NCBI GenBank assembly: GCA_900104855.1
Contig: FNSS01000001.1
Span: 3,720,001-3,784,000 of the forward strand
Direction: 5' to 3'
DNA: 64,000 nt
Origin: Rhizobiales bacterium GAS188
GTDB lineage: Bacteria > Pseudomonadota > Alphaproteobacteria > Rhizobiales > Beijerinckiaceae
Of this stretch, positions 52,094-61,474 are shown one piece after another (positions within the stretch are counted from its first letter, which is position 1; each line of letters starts with the position of its first letter). The position numbers were made by a program, and so were the translations under genes. The notes below the pieces were generated by a model. It saw nothing but the letters and a program-made list of their open reading frames with translations, was not told where the DNA came from and made no database searches.

Positions 52094-55000
52094 ATGAACT
52101 GCTCAGGTTGCGGCTTCGAGGTTCAGAGCGGCTTCGCGTTCTGCCCAAGGTGCGGCGCGAAGCAGCCGAGCTCGTGCCCCAGCTGCGGCCATATATGTGC
52201 GGCAGATTTTGCGTTTTGCCCGAAATGCGGTGCCCATATCGACGGCGTACCGCAAGCTCGAAACCAACGGGAAGCACCGACGTCGGTCGCGGCCGATCTC
52301 CGACCGCCAATGCCGCCTCCGGCTGCCGTGATCGAGCCGGCATCTCGGGCGATGCCATTCCCATTCGACATGGAGGCCGACCGCCGCACCGTTACGGTGC
52401 TGTTTGCGGATCTCAGCGGCTTCACCACATTGAGCGAGCGGCTCGACCCGGAAGTCCTGCAGACGCTCCAGAACGAATTATTCGAGGAATTGACGGCTGC
52501 CGTACAGAGCTTTGGCGGCTTCGTCGACAAATTCCTCGGTGATGCGCTGCTCGCCTTGTTCGGTGCGCCGGTCGCTCACGAAGACGATCCCGAGCGGGCG
52601 CTCCGCGCGGCTCTCGAGATGGTCAAGCGGGCAGCAGGCGTGGGGGAACGTTCGGATGCGTGCGCCGGGTCGCCGCTCACGCTCCATATCGGCATCAACA
52701 CCGGGCATGTGGTCGCGGGCGGATTTGGTGCGGGTAATTCCAAATCCTATTCTGTGACCGGCGACACCGTGAACACGGCTCAACGATTACAGTCGATGGC
52801 GTCGCCGGGCGAGGTGCTGGTGGGGCCGCTTACCTACCGCCTCACCCGGCATGCCTTCTCCTATGACTCGCTCGGCGACGTCGCGCTTCGCGGCAAGGTC
52901 GGCAGTGTCGAGGTGCATCGTCTGCTGAGGCCGCTTGACGCACCGCGTGCGGCACGAGGGCTCGAAACGCTGGGCCTCAGCGCACCGCTGATCGGGCGCG
53001 ACGCAGAGCTTGCCCGTATGTTGGGCAGCCTCGATCTGGCCTGTGGAGGAGCCGTTCAATTGGTGCGGCTGATCGGCGAAGCCGGCATCGGAAAAACGCG
53101 CCTGGTGAATGAATTTGTCGCGCGCGCCCGCGACGAGGATCGCTTCGCAGGCGTTGCGATCCGGCGGGCCACCTGCTCGCCGCTGGGCGAGCAGTCCTAT
53201 GGCACTCTCGCGGCGGTGCTGCGCAGCGCTTACGGCATCCCGCACAAAGCTTCGGCAGTGGAGACGCAGACCAAGCTCGTCGACGCGCTCACGGAGCTCG
53301 GCCTCGCGCCCGAAGAGGCGGAGCGCCTGCTGCCCCTCTATTTCTATGTTCTCGGCTTCGGCGACCCTGACGCCGCCCTGCAGCATGTTGAGCCGGAGCA
53401 ACTCAGGCGGCAGATATTTTTCGCGATCCGCACGGTCTTCGAGCGGCGCCTGGCGCTATCTCCCCTCTTGATCATCGTCGAGGACCTGCACTGGGCCGAT
53501 GCCGTGTCGCTGGAGGCGCTGCGGTTCGTGATGGATCGGCTGGAGCGCAGGCGGCTGATGTTGTTGTTTACACACCGGCCGATGCTCGAATTGGATCAGC
53601 TCGACTCGAGCCGGATCAGCCATGCGGCGCTGCGTCTGGCACCCCTTGACGTCGCTGACGGAGAGAAGCTGCTCGCGGCGTTTTTTGGTCACGGTTGGTG
53701 CAGATCATCCGGAAATCTATGCGATCGAATTCTCGAGCGCGCCAGCGGCAACCCACTGTTCGTCGAGGAAATCGTGCGCGGTCTCATCGAAAGCGGGGTC
53801 CTGAAACGTGACGGCCAGCATTGGCGGATCACGGCCACCGACGCAGCCGCTGACATTCCGGCGAGCATTCAGGCGATGTTGCTCACGCGAGTGGACCGAT
53901 TGCCACCTGAAGTGCGCAGGTTGGCCCAGGAGGCAGCGGTCATCGGCCCGCGCTTTGACGAAACCCTCCTCGGTGCGACCGCGGCCGATCCGGCAAGAGT
54001 AGAAGCGGGGCTCGATCTTCTGTGCGATGCCGAGATCATCGAGGAGGTCGCGGGCGCAAACTCCATTGCGTCGCAATCTTATCGCTTCACGCAGACATTG
54101 CTGCAGGATGTGATCTACCGGAACCTCCTCCTGCAACGGCGCACCGGGATGCATGGGCGGATCGGTGCCGCCCTGGAGCGGTCGTGTGGCGATGATCCCG
54201 AGCGGCTCGAAGACCTCGCACTGCTGGGCCATCATTTCAGCCTCAGCACCAACAAGCCGAAGGGCGCGCGCTACCTGATGGCCGCCGGTGACCGGGCGCG
54301 CGTGATTTACGCCAACGACGACGCTATCCGTCTCTATCGGCAGGCGCTCACGGTCTTGCCGGCCACCGGCGATCAAGAGCCGGAGCGGCTTGTGCTGTGC
54401 GAGCGAATTGCCGATCTTTGTGGGCCGACCGGCCGGCGCGACACCGCCTTTGAGCATTACGAGACGGTGTTGCAGGCTAGCCGCGTTGCCGGAAATCGTG
54501 CCGCCGCAGCGCGGATACTTCGCAAGCTCGGCCGATTGCTGTGGGACGCCGGCAAGCGAGACAAAGCGGAGGCGCATTACGGCGAGGCGGCCGCGCTGCT
54601 CGAAGGCATCGACGCGCCGATCGAGCAGGCGCATCTGCGGCAGGAGCGCGGTCGCCTCGCCTTTCGCATGGGCGATCACGCCGCGGCCGCGAGATGGGCA
54701 GACGATGCGCTCGGCTATGCTCAATCCGTGCCGCCCGATGTGGATGAGCATTCCAGACTTGAGGCGGCTCGCGCTACGGCGGAGGCGCTCAATACCAAAG
54801 GTGTTGCACTGGCGAGGCTCGGACGAAGCCAGGAGGCAGTCCGCGAGGTGGAGCTGAGCGTCGCGGTCGCCGAAGCCGCCGGCCTGCTCGGCGCAGCCTG
54901 CCGCGGCTACACCAATCTCGGCGTGCTCTACACGATCATTGATCCAGCGCGGGCGATGCAGGTGTGCCGCCGCGGCCTCGAGGTCGCGCGCCGCGTCGGC

Positions 55001-55408
55001 GATCTCGGCTTTCAGGCGCGTCTTCTCGCCAATCTGGCGGTCGCCTGCTGCACATTTACCGATAGATGTGCCGATGAGGGCGTGCCTGCTGCCGAAAAAG
55101 CGATCGAGCTCGACCGAGCGCTCGATCAGCGCGAGCATCTCGCCGTGCCATTGATCGTGCTCGGGCAGATTCATCAGTGCCATGGCCAGCCGGAGCTCGC
55201 TCTGCGCTGCTACAATGAGGCACTCGAGGTGGCACGCGAAACGGGCGAGCCGCAGCTGCTTTTTCCATGCTATGATGGTCTTGCGACACTGAACCTCGAT
55301 CTGGACGACACGCCCGAGGCCGAGCGGTATTTTGCCTTGGCACAGGATGTGTGCGCGCGGCATGCCCTCGATCCCGAGTCGCTCGTCGTCCTGCCGTTCC
55401 TCGACTAG
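52094..55408 (+). CDS. Zinc-ribbon/adenylate cyclase/AAA-type ATPase/TPR signalling protein
   Basis: A 1,104-residue soluble protein. Two zinc ribbons open it (Cys 3, 6, 17, 20 and 28, 31, 42, 45). A class III cyclase domain follows at about 97-280, with both metal Asp (D106, D150), the ATP-specifying Lys (K146) and the GDTVNTAQR motif (N227, R231). The ATPase domain begins near 298 with Walker A GEAGIGKTR (328-336) and Walker B LLIIVEDLHWAD. The C-terminal ~400 residues are TPR-like helical repeats. This order is known for large LuxR/STAND-like cyclases. It should make cAMP in response to a partner sensed by the TPR region. Confidence 0.9.
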   Translation: MNCSGCGFEVQSGFAFCPRCGAKQPSSCPSCGHICAADFAFCPKCGAHIDGVPQARNQREAPTSVAADLRPPMPPPAAVIEPASRAMPFPFDMEADRRTVTVLFADLSGFTTLSERLDPEVLQTLQNELFEELTAAVQSFGGFVDKFLGDALLALFGAPVAHEDDPERALRAALEMVKRAAGVGERSDACAGSPLTLHIGINTGHVVAGGFGAGNSKSYSVTGDTVNTAQRLQSMASPGEVLVGPLTYRLTRHAFSYDSLGDVALRGKVGSVEVHRLLRPLDAPRAARGLETLGLSAPLIGRDAELARMLGSLDLACGGAVQLVRLIGEAGIGKTRLVNEFVARARDEDRFAGVAIRRATCSPLGEQSYGTLAAVLRSAYGIPHKASAVETQTKLVDALTELGLAPEEAERLLPLYFYVLGFGDPDAALQHVEPEQLRRQIFFAIRTVFERRLALSPLLIIVEDLHWADAVSLEALRFVMDRLERRRLMLLFTHRPMLELDQLDSSRISHAALRLAPLDVADGEKLLAAFFGHGWCRSSGNLCDRILERASGNPLFVEEIVRGLIESGVLKRDGQHWRITATDAAADIPASIQAMLLTRVDRLPPEVRRLAQEAAVIGPRFDETLLGATAADPARVEAGLDLLCDAEIIEEVAGANSIASQSYRFTQTLLQDVIYRNLLLQRRTGMHGRIGAALERSCGDDPERLEDLALLGHHFSLSTNKPKGARYLMAAGDRARVIYANDDAIRLYRQALTVLPATGDQEPERLVLCERIADLCGPTGRRDTAFEHYETVLQASRVAGNRAAAARILRKLGRLLWDAGKRDKAEAHYGEAAALLEGIDAPIEQAHLRQERGRLAFRMGDHAAAARWADDALGYAQSVPPDVDEHSRLEAARATAEALNTKGVALARLGRSQEAVREVELSVAVAEAAGLLGAACRGYTNLGVLYTIIDPARAMQVCRRGLEVARRVGDLGFQARLLANLAVACCTFTDRCADEGVPAAEKAIELDRALDQREHLAVPLIVLGQIHQCHGQPELALRCYNEALEVARETGEPQLLFPCYDGLATLNLDLDDTPEAERYFALAQDVCARHALDPESLVVLPFLD

Positions 55409-55428
55409 AAAAAAAGAGGAGGTCGTCT

Positions 55429-56118
55429 ATGTCCAATCATCAAGACGAGGGGCCACTGCAACCTGGCGATCGGGCGCCGAACATCGTGCTCGATGCGATT
55501 ACCCGTGACGGTCAGATCGCGCTCGAGGATTTTCGCGGCCACAAGCCGGTATTGGTCGGCCTGTTTCGAGGTCTGCATTGCGCTTTCTGCCGACGCCAAA
55601 TCGCCGCCATGGCGCAGCTTGGCACGGCCCTGCGCGAGAAAGGCATCGAGAGTCTCACAGTCGTCAACACGCCGATCGAGCGCGCGCGGCTCTATTTCCG
55701 CTATCATCCCGTGCCCAATCTGCTTGCCGCGTCCGACCCCGAGCGCGTCTCGCATCGCGCCTTCGGCTTGCCAAATCTCCAATTCACGGAGAGCGAGAGC
55801 GACTGGCCCCACAAGATCGGCATGAATGCCATGACGGCCATGCGGATCGACATGCCAGGCGAGCTACCCGAGCCAATGAACCCGATGGCGGCGACAGAAT
55901 TCCTCAACAAGAAGGATGGATATGAGACGACCGAAGCCGACGATCGGATGATCGCAACCGGTCATGGTCAGCTCATCGGCGAGTTTCTGCTCGATCGGGA
56001 AGGTATCGTGCGCTGGAGCTTCACCGAGGTTTCCGGGGGCGGTCGTCACATGTTCGGAGTGCCGACGCCAGACGAGCTGATGTCGGCCGCGTCCCAGGTC
56101 GCAGGCCAAGCTGCATAA
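55429..56118 (+). CDS. Thioredoxin-fold peroxiredoxin-like (AhpC/TSA) protein
   Basis: A 229-residue protein. A very good AAGAGGAGG site precedes the ATG, which lies 20 bases after the cyclase stop. The N-terminus PGDRAPNIVLDAITRDGQIALEDFRGHKPVLVGLFRG is a redoxin fold, and the active site is HCAFCRRQ with C51 and C54. The pair CxxC is unlike classical peroxiredoxins (one peroxidatic Cys in a TPxC setting) and suggests a thiol reductase or atypical redoxin. Residues 120-190 hold an insertion with EPMNPM. Co-transcription with the cyclase suggests a redox link. Confidence 0.8.
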   Translation: MSNHQDEGPLQPGDRAPNIVLDAITRDGQIALEDFRGHKPVLVGLFRGLHCAFCRRQIAAMAQLGTALREKGIESLTVVNTPIERARLYFRYHPVPNLLAASDPERVSHRAFGLPNLQFTESESDWPHKIGMNAMTAMRIDMPGELPEPMNPMAATEFLNKKDGYETTEADDRMIATGHGQLIGEFLLDREGIVRWSFTEVSGGGRHMFGVPTPDELMSAASQVAGQAA

Positions 56119-56156
56119 GATGTCTCGGCGTAGGGCTCCTGGCGTCGCGCGGCCCG

Positions 56157-56753
56157 CTATTTGCCGACGGCGTAGAATTTGCCCGACAGCGCGGCGAGAT
56201 CGCTCTCCTTGATCTCTTCGCTGTCGTGCTCGGGCGTGAAGCGGATGCCGATTTCGAGCGCTTGGCGCCAGATGATCTCGGCTGTCCTGATCGATAGCTC
56301 CGAATCGTCGAACAGGCCGATCCGATCGGGGATCTCGGCGGGCTTAACGAGCAAAAGCCGCGCGCCCTCCTGCGAGCGCTCGCGGATCTGGCATTCGACG
56401 ATGAAGCGGTTGCCGGGATCGACGACCTTGCCGGAGCGCAGCCGGGTGCGGCGACGCGCGTCGTTGCGCCGATCTCCGGAAGCCGGATGCGCGGTCTCAC
56501 TCTCGACCACGCTGTAGGTCACGGCGTCGCTGCGCGGCAGCAACAGGCCTTTGACGCGCTGCGCCAGCCGGCCGGCCAGCGATCCTTGAGCGCGCTTCAC
56601 GCCTTGGAGAATTGAGCCCTGCATGCGGATCACGACGAAGCCGGCCGAATTCGTTCCCCCGCTCGGCCTGCGGCGTGGCACATGTCGGGGCGCGGTAGCT
56701 TTATCGCGAATTGCCTTGTCGATCACGAAGCTCTTCCCGGCGTGGTGAACCAT
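56157..56753 (-). CDS. PilZ-domain protein
   Basis: The frame has 198 codons. The C-terminal ~100 residues look like a PilZ domain: RRNDARRRTRLRSGKVV, then FIVECQIRERSQEGARLLL, and the closing IGIRFTPEHD. PilZ domains bind cyclic di-GMP through an RxxxR and a (D/N)xSxxG motif; here RRR is present and the second motif reads RERSQEGA. The upstream ~80 residues are poorly conserved-looking, so an internal start at 56624 (Met) is possible. Placement near flagellar genes fits a motility role. Confidence 0.7.
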   Translation of the reverse strand: MVHHAGKSFVIDKAIRDKATAPRHVPRRRPSGGTNSAGFVVIRMQGSILQGVKRAQGSLAGRLAQRVKGLLLPRSDAVTYSVVESETAHPASGDRRNDARRRTRLRSGKVVDPGNRFIVECQIRERSQEGARLLLVKPAEIPDRIGLFDDSELSIRTAEIIWRQALEIGIRFTPEHDSEEIKESDLAALSGKFYAVGK

Positions 56754-56882
56754 TCATTGCGGCCGGCGGCGAGCCTGGCGCTTATCCATCGATAGGGCGC
56801 GCCTTCGCGAAAACTCGGTTAATCGAAAGTTAACGATGATGTCTCAATTTGAGGCATCGACAATCGACTGGCGAGCCGCGAC

Positions 56883-57455
56883 ATGCCCAAGCCCTCTGCG
56901 GGGAAGACCGCCGTCTCTCTCGGCGCGGGCTCGTTTCAGGGCCGGGCTCGCGGCTGGCGGCGCCTGTTCACCTGGGAACGCGGCCTGGGCGCGGTGGGGT
57001 TCGGGCTCGCGGTCGCTTCCGGCTCCTTCGCGAGCTACATGATTTCCGATAGCGGCCGCCAGCCACATTTCTCCGGCGCGGAATATCTGACCGTCTTCGC
57101 CAAGCTGACACCGAGCGGGCATGGCTCGAATCGCGATGGCGGAGAGCCCGATGATCTCGCCACCGCCTCGGTCGGCCGCGATGCTGCGCCTGGCAGCAGC
57201 GACGGCGCCGACAAAAGCGCGTCGACGCGGGTCGACGTGGTCGGCTCGATCTCGGCTGCGCCGGCAATGGTGAGAAACTATGTGCTGCGCTCCGTGTCGC
57301 GGGGCACGGCGCTGATCGACAGTCCCGAGGGGCTCAGGGAGGTCAGGCGCGGCGCCATCCTGCCCAATGCCGGCCTCGTGACCGCGATCGAGCAGCGCGA
57401 GGGCAAATGGGTGGTCGTGACCTCGCAAGGCATCATCCGCGAACCGCGGCGCTGA
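56883..57455 (+). CDS. Unknown single-pass membrane protein
   Basis: A 190-residue protein. A basic N-terminus leads into one hydrophobic segment (about 34-55, GLGAVGFGLAVASGSFASYMI), then a disordered Gly/Ser/Asp-rich linker (about 80-120). The C-terminal ~60 residues (NYVLRSVSRGTALIDSPEGLREVRRGAILPNAG...) form a compact beta-rich module ending in GIIREPRR; it reminds me of PilP-like modules of secretion and pilus systems. I do not recognise a named family. It is divergent from the PilZ gene, 129 bases away, and close to flagellar genes. Confidence 0.6.
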   Translation: MPKPSAGKTAVSLGAGSFQGRARGWRRLFTWERGLGAVGFGLAVASGSFASYMISDSGRQPHFSGAEYLTVFAKLTPSGHGSNRDGGEPDDLATASVGRDAAPGSSDGADKSASTRVDVVGSISAAPAMVRNYVLRSVSRGTALIDSPEGLREVRRGAILPNAGLVTAIEQREGKWVVVTSQGIIREPRR

Positions 57456-57553
57456 CGCTCAATGCCGATGGGGTGCCGGCTCCAGCCGCCGGCGTCGAGG
57501 CAAGGCCGCAAGGCGAATTTCGAAACGCTGCCGTGATCAGCCCTTCGATCTCT

Positions 57554-57601
57554 GGGTCTTGGCATCGCAGGGTCTTGGCATCGCAGGGTCTTGGCCTCGC
57601 T
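57554..57601. repeat. Three 16-bp tandem repeats upstream of the MFS gene
   Basis: GGGTCTTGGCATCGCA occurs at 57554-57569 and 57570-57585 exactly, and GGGTCTTGGCCTCGCT at 57586-57601. The array fills part of the 236-base gap between the unknown membrane protein gene and the MFS gene at 57692. Apart from this I see nothing else in the gap. Confidence 0.85.
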
Positions 57602-57691
57602 TGCCAGGGGTGTCCGCGCTCCATAATCTACCTCGCAACAACGGGCCTCCTCGATCGTCGTCGGCTATTCGGCCGCCTATCGGAGTGCGCT

Positions 57692-58933
57692 TTGAGAGCA
57701 CTGCTGGGCGGCATCGGCGACGCGTTCGAAGACAGCAATTTCCGACGCTATTCGGTCGGTTCCGTCGTATCATGGCTTGGCTTCTTCGTTCAGGCCGTGG
57801 CTGTGTCCTGGACGGCGTGGGACTTGACCCATTCGACGCGCTGGCTCGCGATCGTCGCGCTGATGGATGCGGCACCGAACATCGTGCTGATGCCGCTCGG
57901 CGGCGTGATCGCTGATCGCCATGACCGGTTCCGCATCCTCCTGATCAGCTATGCGTTCGCCATGCTGCAAGCCGCCGCCCTCGCCGGGCTCGCCTTTGCG
58001 GGCCAGCTCACCATCGGTCTTCTCGCGGCGCTCGCCTTCCTGCACGGCACAATTCACGCATTCAGCGTTCCGGCGCAATTTGGCCTTCTGCCGCGCTTTG
58101 TCGAACGTCGCCGCCTCTCCTCGGCAATCGGCGTCTCCGCCGCCTATACCCAGTTGGGAATTTTCATCGGCCCGGCGCTTGCCGGCTGGGTGATCCTGCA
58201 TTTCGGATCGGCGATCGCCTTCGCGACCAACGTTGTCGGCTACGGTATCTTTTTCGGCTTCGTCGCGCTCCTGCGCACGCCGGCCGGCTACGAACAGCCC
58301 ACCGCGTCGGGCAAGGCCGTGATGGCCGAGTTTCTCGACGGCCTGCGCGCGGCCGCAAGGCATCGCGGCATTGCGGCCATACTGGCGGTGATGCTGTTCG
58401 GCGACGCTCTCGCCGCCGCCGTACGGCAAATGGCCCCGGCCTTCGCCGACACGGCGCTGGGCGCGGGCGTAGAAGGCCTTTCGATCCTGCTCGCCGGCGC
58501 TGGCGTCGGCGCCACGCTTTCGGCGCTCTGGCTCGCGCATGGCGGCGCCCGGCGTGCGGCGCCGTCGACCATCCTGTGGGCCTTCTTGGGGTTCCTGCTG
58601 GCCCTGGTAGCCCTGATGCTGGCCCAAAGTCTCGTTGCGGCCGCCCTCGCGATGATCGCCCTCGGTTGTTTCTTCGAGATCTGTCGCACCGGAACCGTGG
58701 CCCTTCTGCAAGTCTCGGTGCCCGACGAATTGCGCGGCCGTGTCATGAGCACGCAGTTCCTGTTGTTGCGCCTCGCCGGCGCGCTCGGCGTGCTTGCCGT
58801 CGGCGCGGCTGCCGAGGATTGGGGCCTGCGAGCGCCAATGCTTTGCGGTGCAGCCCTTGCGTTCCTCGTATGGGGCGCAGCGTTTCGGATGCGGGAGCGG
58901 ATCGCCTCGGCCTTCTCGGCGCACTGTGCCTGA
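57692..58933 (+). CDS. MFS transporter (MFS_3/EntS-like)
   Basis: A 413-residue membrane protein. The frame is open much further upstream, but the TTG at 57692, with GGAG seven bases before it, gives the family's usual length and N-terminus (LLGGIGDAFEDSNFRRYSVGSVVSW). The GGVIADRHDRFRILL loop between helices 2 and 3 is the MFS signature. About twelve helices follow. Relatives export siderophores, drugs or other small molecules. No ligand can be named. The flagellar operon begins 112 bases later. Confidence 0.85.
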   Translation: MRALLGGIGDAFEDSNFRRYSVGSVVSWLGFFVQAVAVSWTAWDLTHSTRWLAIVALMDAAPNIVLMPLGGVIADRHDRFRILLISYAFAMLQAAALAGLAFAGQLTIGLLAALAFLHGTIHAFSVPAQFGLLPRFVERRRLSSAIGVSAAYTQLGIFIGPALAGWVILHFGSAIAFATNVVGYGIFFGFVALLRTPAGYEQPTASGKAVMAEFLDGLRAAARHRGIAAILAVMLFGDALAAAVRQMAPAFADTALGAGVEGLSILLAGAGVGATLSALWLAHGGARRAAPSTILWAFLGFLLALVALMLAQSLVAAALAMIALGCFFEICRTGTVALLQVSVPDELRGRVMSTQFLLLRLAGALGVLAVGAAAEDWGLRAPMLCGAALAFLVWGAAFRMRERIASAFSAHCA

Positions 58934-59045
58934 AGGAAGATACGTGGCTGCCGAGCCTCGGCCCCAGCCTTCACGGCAATTCCCGAACAAGCTCTGAAGA
59001 CCAGCTTCAGGCAAGATTGCGGCCCTAAACCAGTCCCCGAGCCGA

Positions 59046-59441
59046 ATGCCGGAGCTGCCTGTGGGACCGATTCATCTCTTCGACATCGCCTCGCTGCAGG
59101 CACGCTGGCTGTCGATCCGTCAAACGACGATCGCCACCAATATCTCGAATGCCAACACGCCGGGATTCTCCTCTCTCGACGTGCATTCGTTCCAGGATGT
59201 CCTGGACAAGACCCAGCTCAATCTGGCCACCACCAATGTGAGCCATATCGCGATCAGCCCGACCGAGCTTTCGACGACCGCGGCCAAGACCAATGATCCT
59301 TGGGAGGTCACACGCTCGGGCAATTCGGTCAGCCTCGAGCAGGAGATGATGAAGGCCGGCGACGTCAATCGCAGCTTCTCCTTGAACACCAGCATCGTCA
59401 AAGCCTTCAACGCCATGCTGACACAAAGCGTGAAAGGCTAA
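59046..59441 (+). CDS. flgB: Flagellar basal-body rod protein FlgB
   Basis: A 131-residue rod protein with the N-terminal rod motif (ARWLSIRQTTIATNISNANTPGF) and a C-terminal helix (MNRSFSLNTSIVKAFNAML-type). It forms the proximal rod at the MS ring. The gene order that follows (flgC, fliE, flgG, flgA, flgI) is the standard rhizobial basal-body operon. No ribosome site stands out before ATG 59046. Confidence 0.95.
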   Translation: MPELPVGPIHLFDIASLQARWLSIRQTTIATNISNANTPGFSSLDVHSFQDVLDKTQLNLATTNVSHIAISPTELSTTAAKTNDPWEVTRSGNSVSLEQEMMKAGDVNRSFSLNTSIVKAFNAMLTQSVKG

Positions 59442-59444
59442 ATC

Positions 59445-59867
59445 GTGATCGACCCATTGCAGGCATCGCTGCGCATCGCGGGCTCGGGCTTGGAGGCGCA
59501 ATCGGCGAGATTGCGCGTCGTCTCCGAGAACATGGCCAACGCCCAATCGACCGGCGCGACGCCGGGTGCCAATCCCTTTGCGCGCAAGACGATCACCTTC
59601 GAGGGTGAGATGGATCGGGCCGTCGGGACGAAACTCGTGCACGTCAAGAGCATCGGCACCGACAAATCGCCCTTCCGCATCGAGCACGACCCCGGCAACC
59701 CCGCGGCCGACAAGGACGGCTTCGTCAAGCTCCCCAATGTGAACATGCTGGTGGAGATGGCGGATATGCGGGAAGCCAACCGATCCTACGAGGCCAATCT
59801 GCAGGTCATCAAGCAGACGCGCGACCTCGTGACCATGACCATCGACCTCCTGAAGGGGCAAGCATGA
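59445..59867 (+). CDS. flgC: Flagellar basal-body rod protein FlgC
   Basis: A 140-residue rod protein starting at GTG, three bases after flgB. The N-terminal heptad-rich segment ([29 protein letters not shown]) and the C-terminal [20 protein letters not shown] are typical. It forms part of the proximal rod with FlgB and FlgF. Its stop overlaps fliE by four bases. Confidence 0.95.
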   Translation: MIDPLQASLRIAGSGLEAQSARLRVVSENMANAQSTGATPGANPFARKTITFEGEMDRAVGTKLVHVKSIGTDKSPFRIEHDPGNPAADKDGFVKLPNVNMLVEMADMREANRSYEANLQVIKQTRDLVTMTIDLLKGQA

Positions 59868-60187
59868 TCTCCGCCATCTCGCCGGTCATTACCGGCATCG
59901 TGCCGGCCTCACCCTTGGAATCGGTCGGCCCGGGCCCCGCCGCCGTGAGCGCAACGCCGGGCGCAGGCACCTCGAATTTCGGCGACATGCTGGCGCAGGT
60001 GACCCATGACGCCGTCAGCACGTTGAAGGCGGGTGAAGCGGCCGCGATCTCGGGGATCGAGGGGCATGCCTCGGTGCAACATGTGGTCGAGGCAGTGATG
60101 AGCGCCCAGACGACATTGCAGACGGCGGTCGCCGTCCGCGACAAGGTCATCTCAGCTTATCAAGACATCAGCCGTATGGCCATCTGA
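59864..60187 (+). CDS. fliE: Flagellar hook-basal body complex protein FliE
   Basis: A 107-residue protein with [30 protein letters not shown] and the C-terminal [32 protein letters not shown], the usual FliE pattern. It joins the MS ring to the rod. It overlaps flgC by four bases, implying coupled translation. Confidence 0.93.
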   Translation: MISAISPVITGIVPASPLESVGPGPAAVSATPGAGTSNFGDMLAQVTHDAVSTLKAGEAAAISGIEGHASVQHVVEAVMSAQTTLQTAVAVRDKVISAYQDISRMAI

Positions 60188-60197
60188 GGAGAGTATA

Positions 60198-60983
60198 GTG
60201 ACAGCGCTTACCATCGCCGCCACCGGCATGAATGCTCAGCAGCAGAATCTGGAAGTCATCGCCAACAACATCGCCAACATCAACACCACGGCCTTCAAGC
60301 GGGCCCGGGCCGAGTTCAGCGATCTCCTCTACCAGACCGTGCGCCTGCCGGGCGTGTCCAATCGCGGTCAGGACAACACCATCCCCGAAGGTGCCCAGCT
60401 CGGCCTCGGCGTGCGGACGGCCGCCATCCGCAACCTGCATATCCAGGGCGCGCTCACCAATACCGGCAACCAGCTCGATCTCGCGGTGCAAGGTCGCGGC
60501 TGGTTCCAGGTGATCGGTGCCGATGGGCAGACGCTCTACACGCGGGCCGGCTCCTTCAACAAGAACGCCACCGGCCAGCTCGTCACCGTGGACGGCTATC
60601 AGGTCACTCCGCCGACCGTCATTCCCAACAACGCCGTCGCCGTGAATGTCAGCCAGTCGGGCATCGTCACCGTGACGCTCGATGGACAGGTCGCGCCGCA
60701 GCAGCTCGGCCAGCTCACCATCGCCAATTTCGCCAATGATGCGGGGCTGACCCCGCTCGGCGGCAACCTCTATCAGCAGACGGCGGCTTCGGGCGCCCCG
60801 ATCGTCGATGTGCCGGGCAATCCCGGCTTCGGCACCCTCAAGCAAGGCTATCTCGAAAGCTCGAATGTCGACCCGGTGGCGGAGATCACCGACCTCATCT
60901 CGGCGCAGCGCGCCTATGAGATGAATTCCAAGGTGATCCAGGCAGCCGACCAGATGTCGAAGACCATCACCGAAATCCGCTGA
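60198..60983 (+). CDS. flgG: Flagellar distal rod protein FlgG
   Basis: A 261-residue rod protein starting at GTG with GAGGAGAG just upstream. The N-terminus [34 protein letters not shown] and the C-terminal [25 protein letters not shown] are diagnostic of FlgG. Length is normal. It builds the distal rod through the P and L rings. Confidence 0.95.
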   Translation: MTALTIAATGMNAQQQNLEVIANNIANINTTAFKRARAEFSDLLYQTVRLPGVSNRGQDNTIPEGAQLGLGVRTAAIRNLHIQGALTNTGNQLDLAVQGRGWFQVIGADGQTLYTRAGSFNKNATGQLVTVDGYQVTPPTVIPNNAVAVNVSQSGIVTVTLDGQVAPQQLGQLTIANFANDAGLTPLGGNLYQQTAASGAPIVDVPGNPGFGTLKQGYLESSNVDPVAEITDLISAQRAYEMNSKVIQAADQMSKTITEIR

Positions 60984-61000
60984 TCGGGGAAGGCGCGGCC

Positions 61001-61474
61001 ATGATCCGACATGTCTTGTGGGCGGCTCGCCTCGCGGCCGCGATCGCGATCGTCATGGTCGGGTCGCGCCCGGTTCTGCCCGCCGACCTCACCTTGCCGG
61101 TGCCGACCATCGTCCTCTATCCCGGCGATGTGATCAGGGACGGCCTTCTGGTCGACCGTGATTTCAGCTTTGACCCGATGGCGACCGGCGGCGTCATCGG
61201 GGATCGCTCGGTGCTTCTCGGGAAGATCGCTCGACGCACCTTGCTGCCGGGCAAGCCCATACCGGTGAATGGCGTCGGCGAGCCGAAAGTCGTCAGCAAT
61301 GGCGCTCAGGTCAAGGTCGTCTTCTCGGAGGGCGGCCTCACCATTACCACCTATGGCGCCGCCCTGCAGGCCGGCAGCGTCGGGGACCTCGTCAAGGTCC
61401 GCAATCCCGAGAGCGGGATTATCGTCACCGGCACGGTGCAGCCGGACGGGTCGGTCCGCGTGAGCGACAGCTGA
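61001..61474 (+). CDS. flgA: Flagellar P-ring assembly chaperone FlgA
   Basis: A 157-residue secreted protein. The signal peptide (basic start, hydrophobic core, cut near LPADL) precedes a SAF-type domain (KIARRTLLPGKPIPVNGVGEP, VKVVFSEGGLTITTYGAAL). FlgA escorts FlgI in the periplasm to form the P ring. Length fits the short alphaproteobacterial type. Its TGA overlaps the flgI ATG. Confidence 0.92.
   Translation: MIRHVLWAARLAAAIAIVMVGSRPVLPADLTLPVPTIVLYPGDVIRDGLLVDRDFSFDPMATGGVIGDRSVLLGKIARRTLLPGKPIPVNGVGEPKVVSNGAQVKVVFSEGGLTITTYGAALQAGSVGDLVKVRNPESGIIVTGTVQPDGSVRVSDS

Noticed and set aside
53717-55363. 548-codon minus-strand open frame opposite the large adenylate cyclase
   Set aside because: The cyclase has complete catalytic motifs and TPR-like repeats in the same stretch; the reverse frame shows none.
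57770-59014. 414-codon minus-strand open frame opposite the MFS transporter
   Set aside because: The plus strand has MFS helices and the loop signature; the reverse frame is charged low-complexity sequence.
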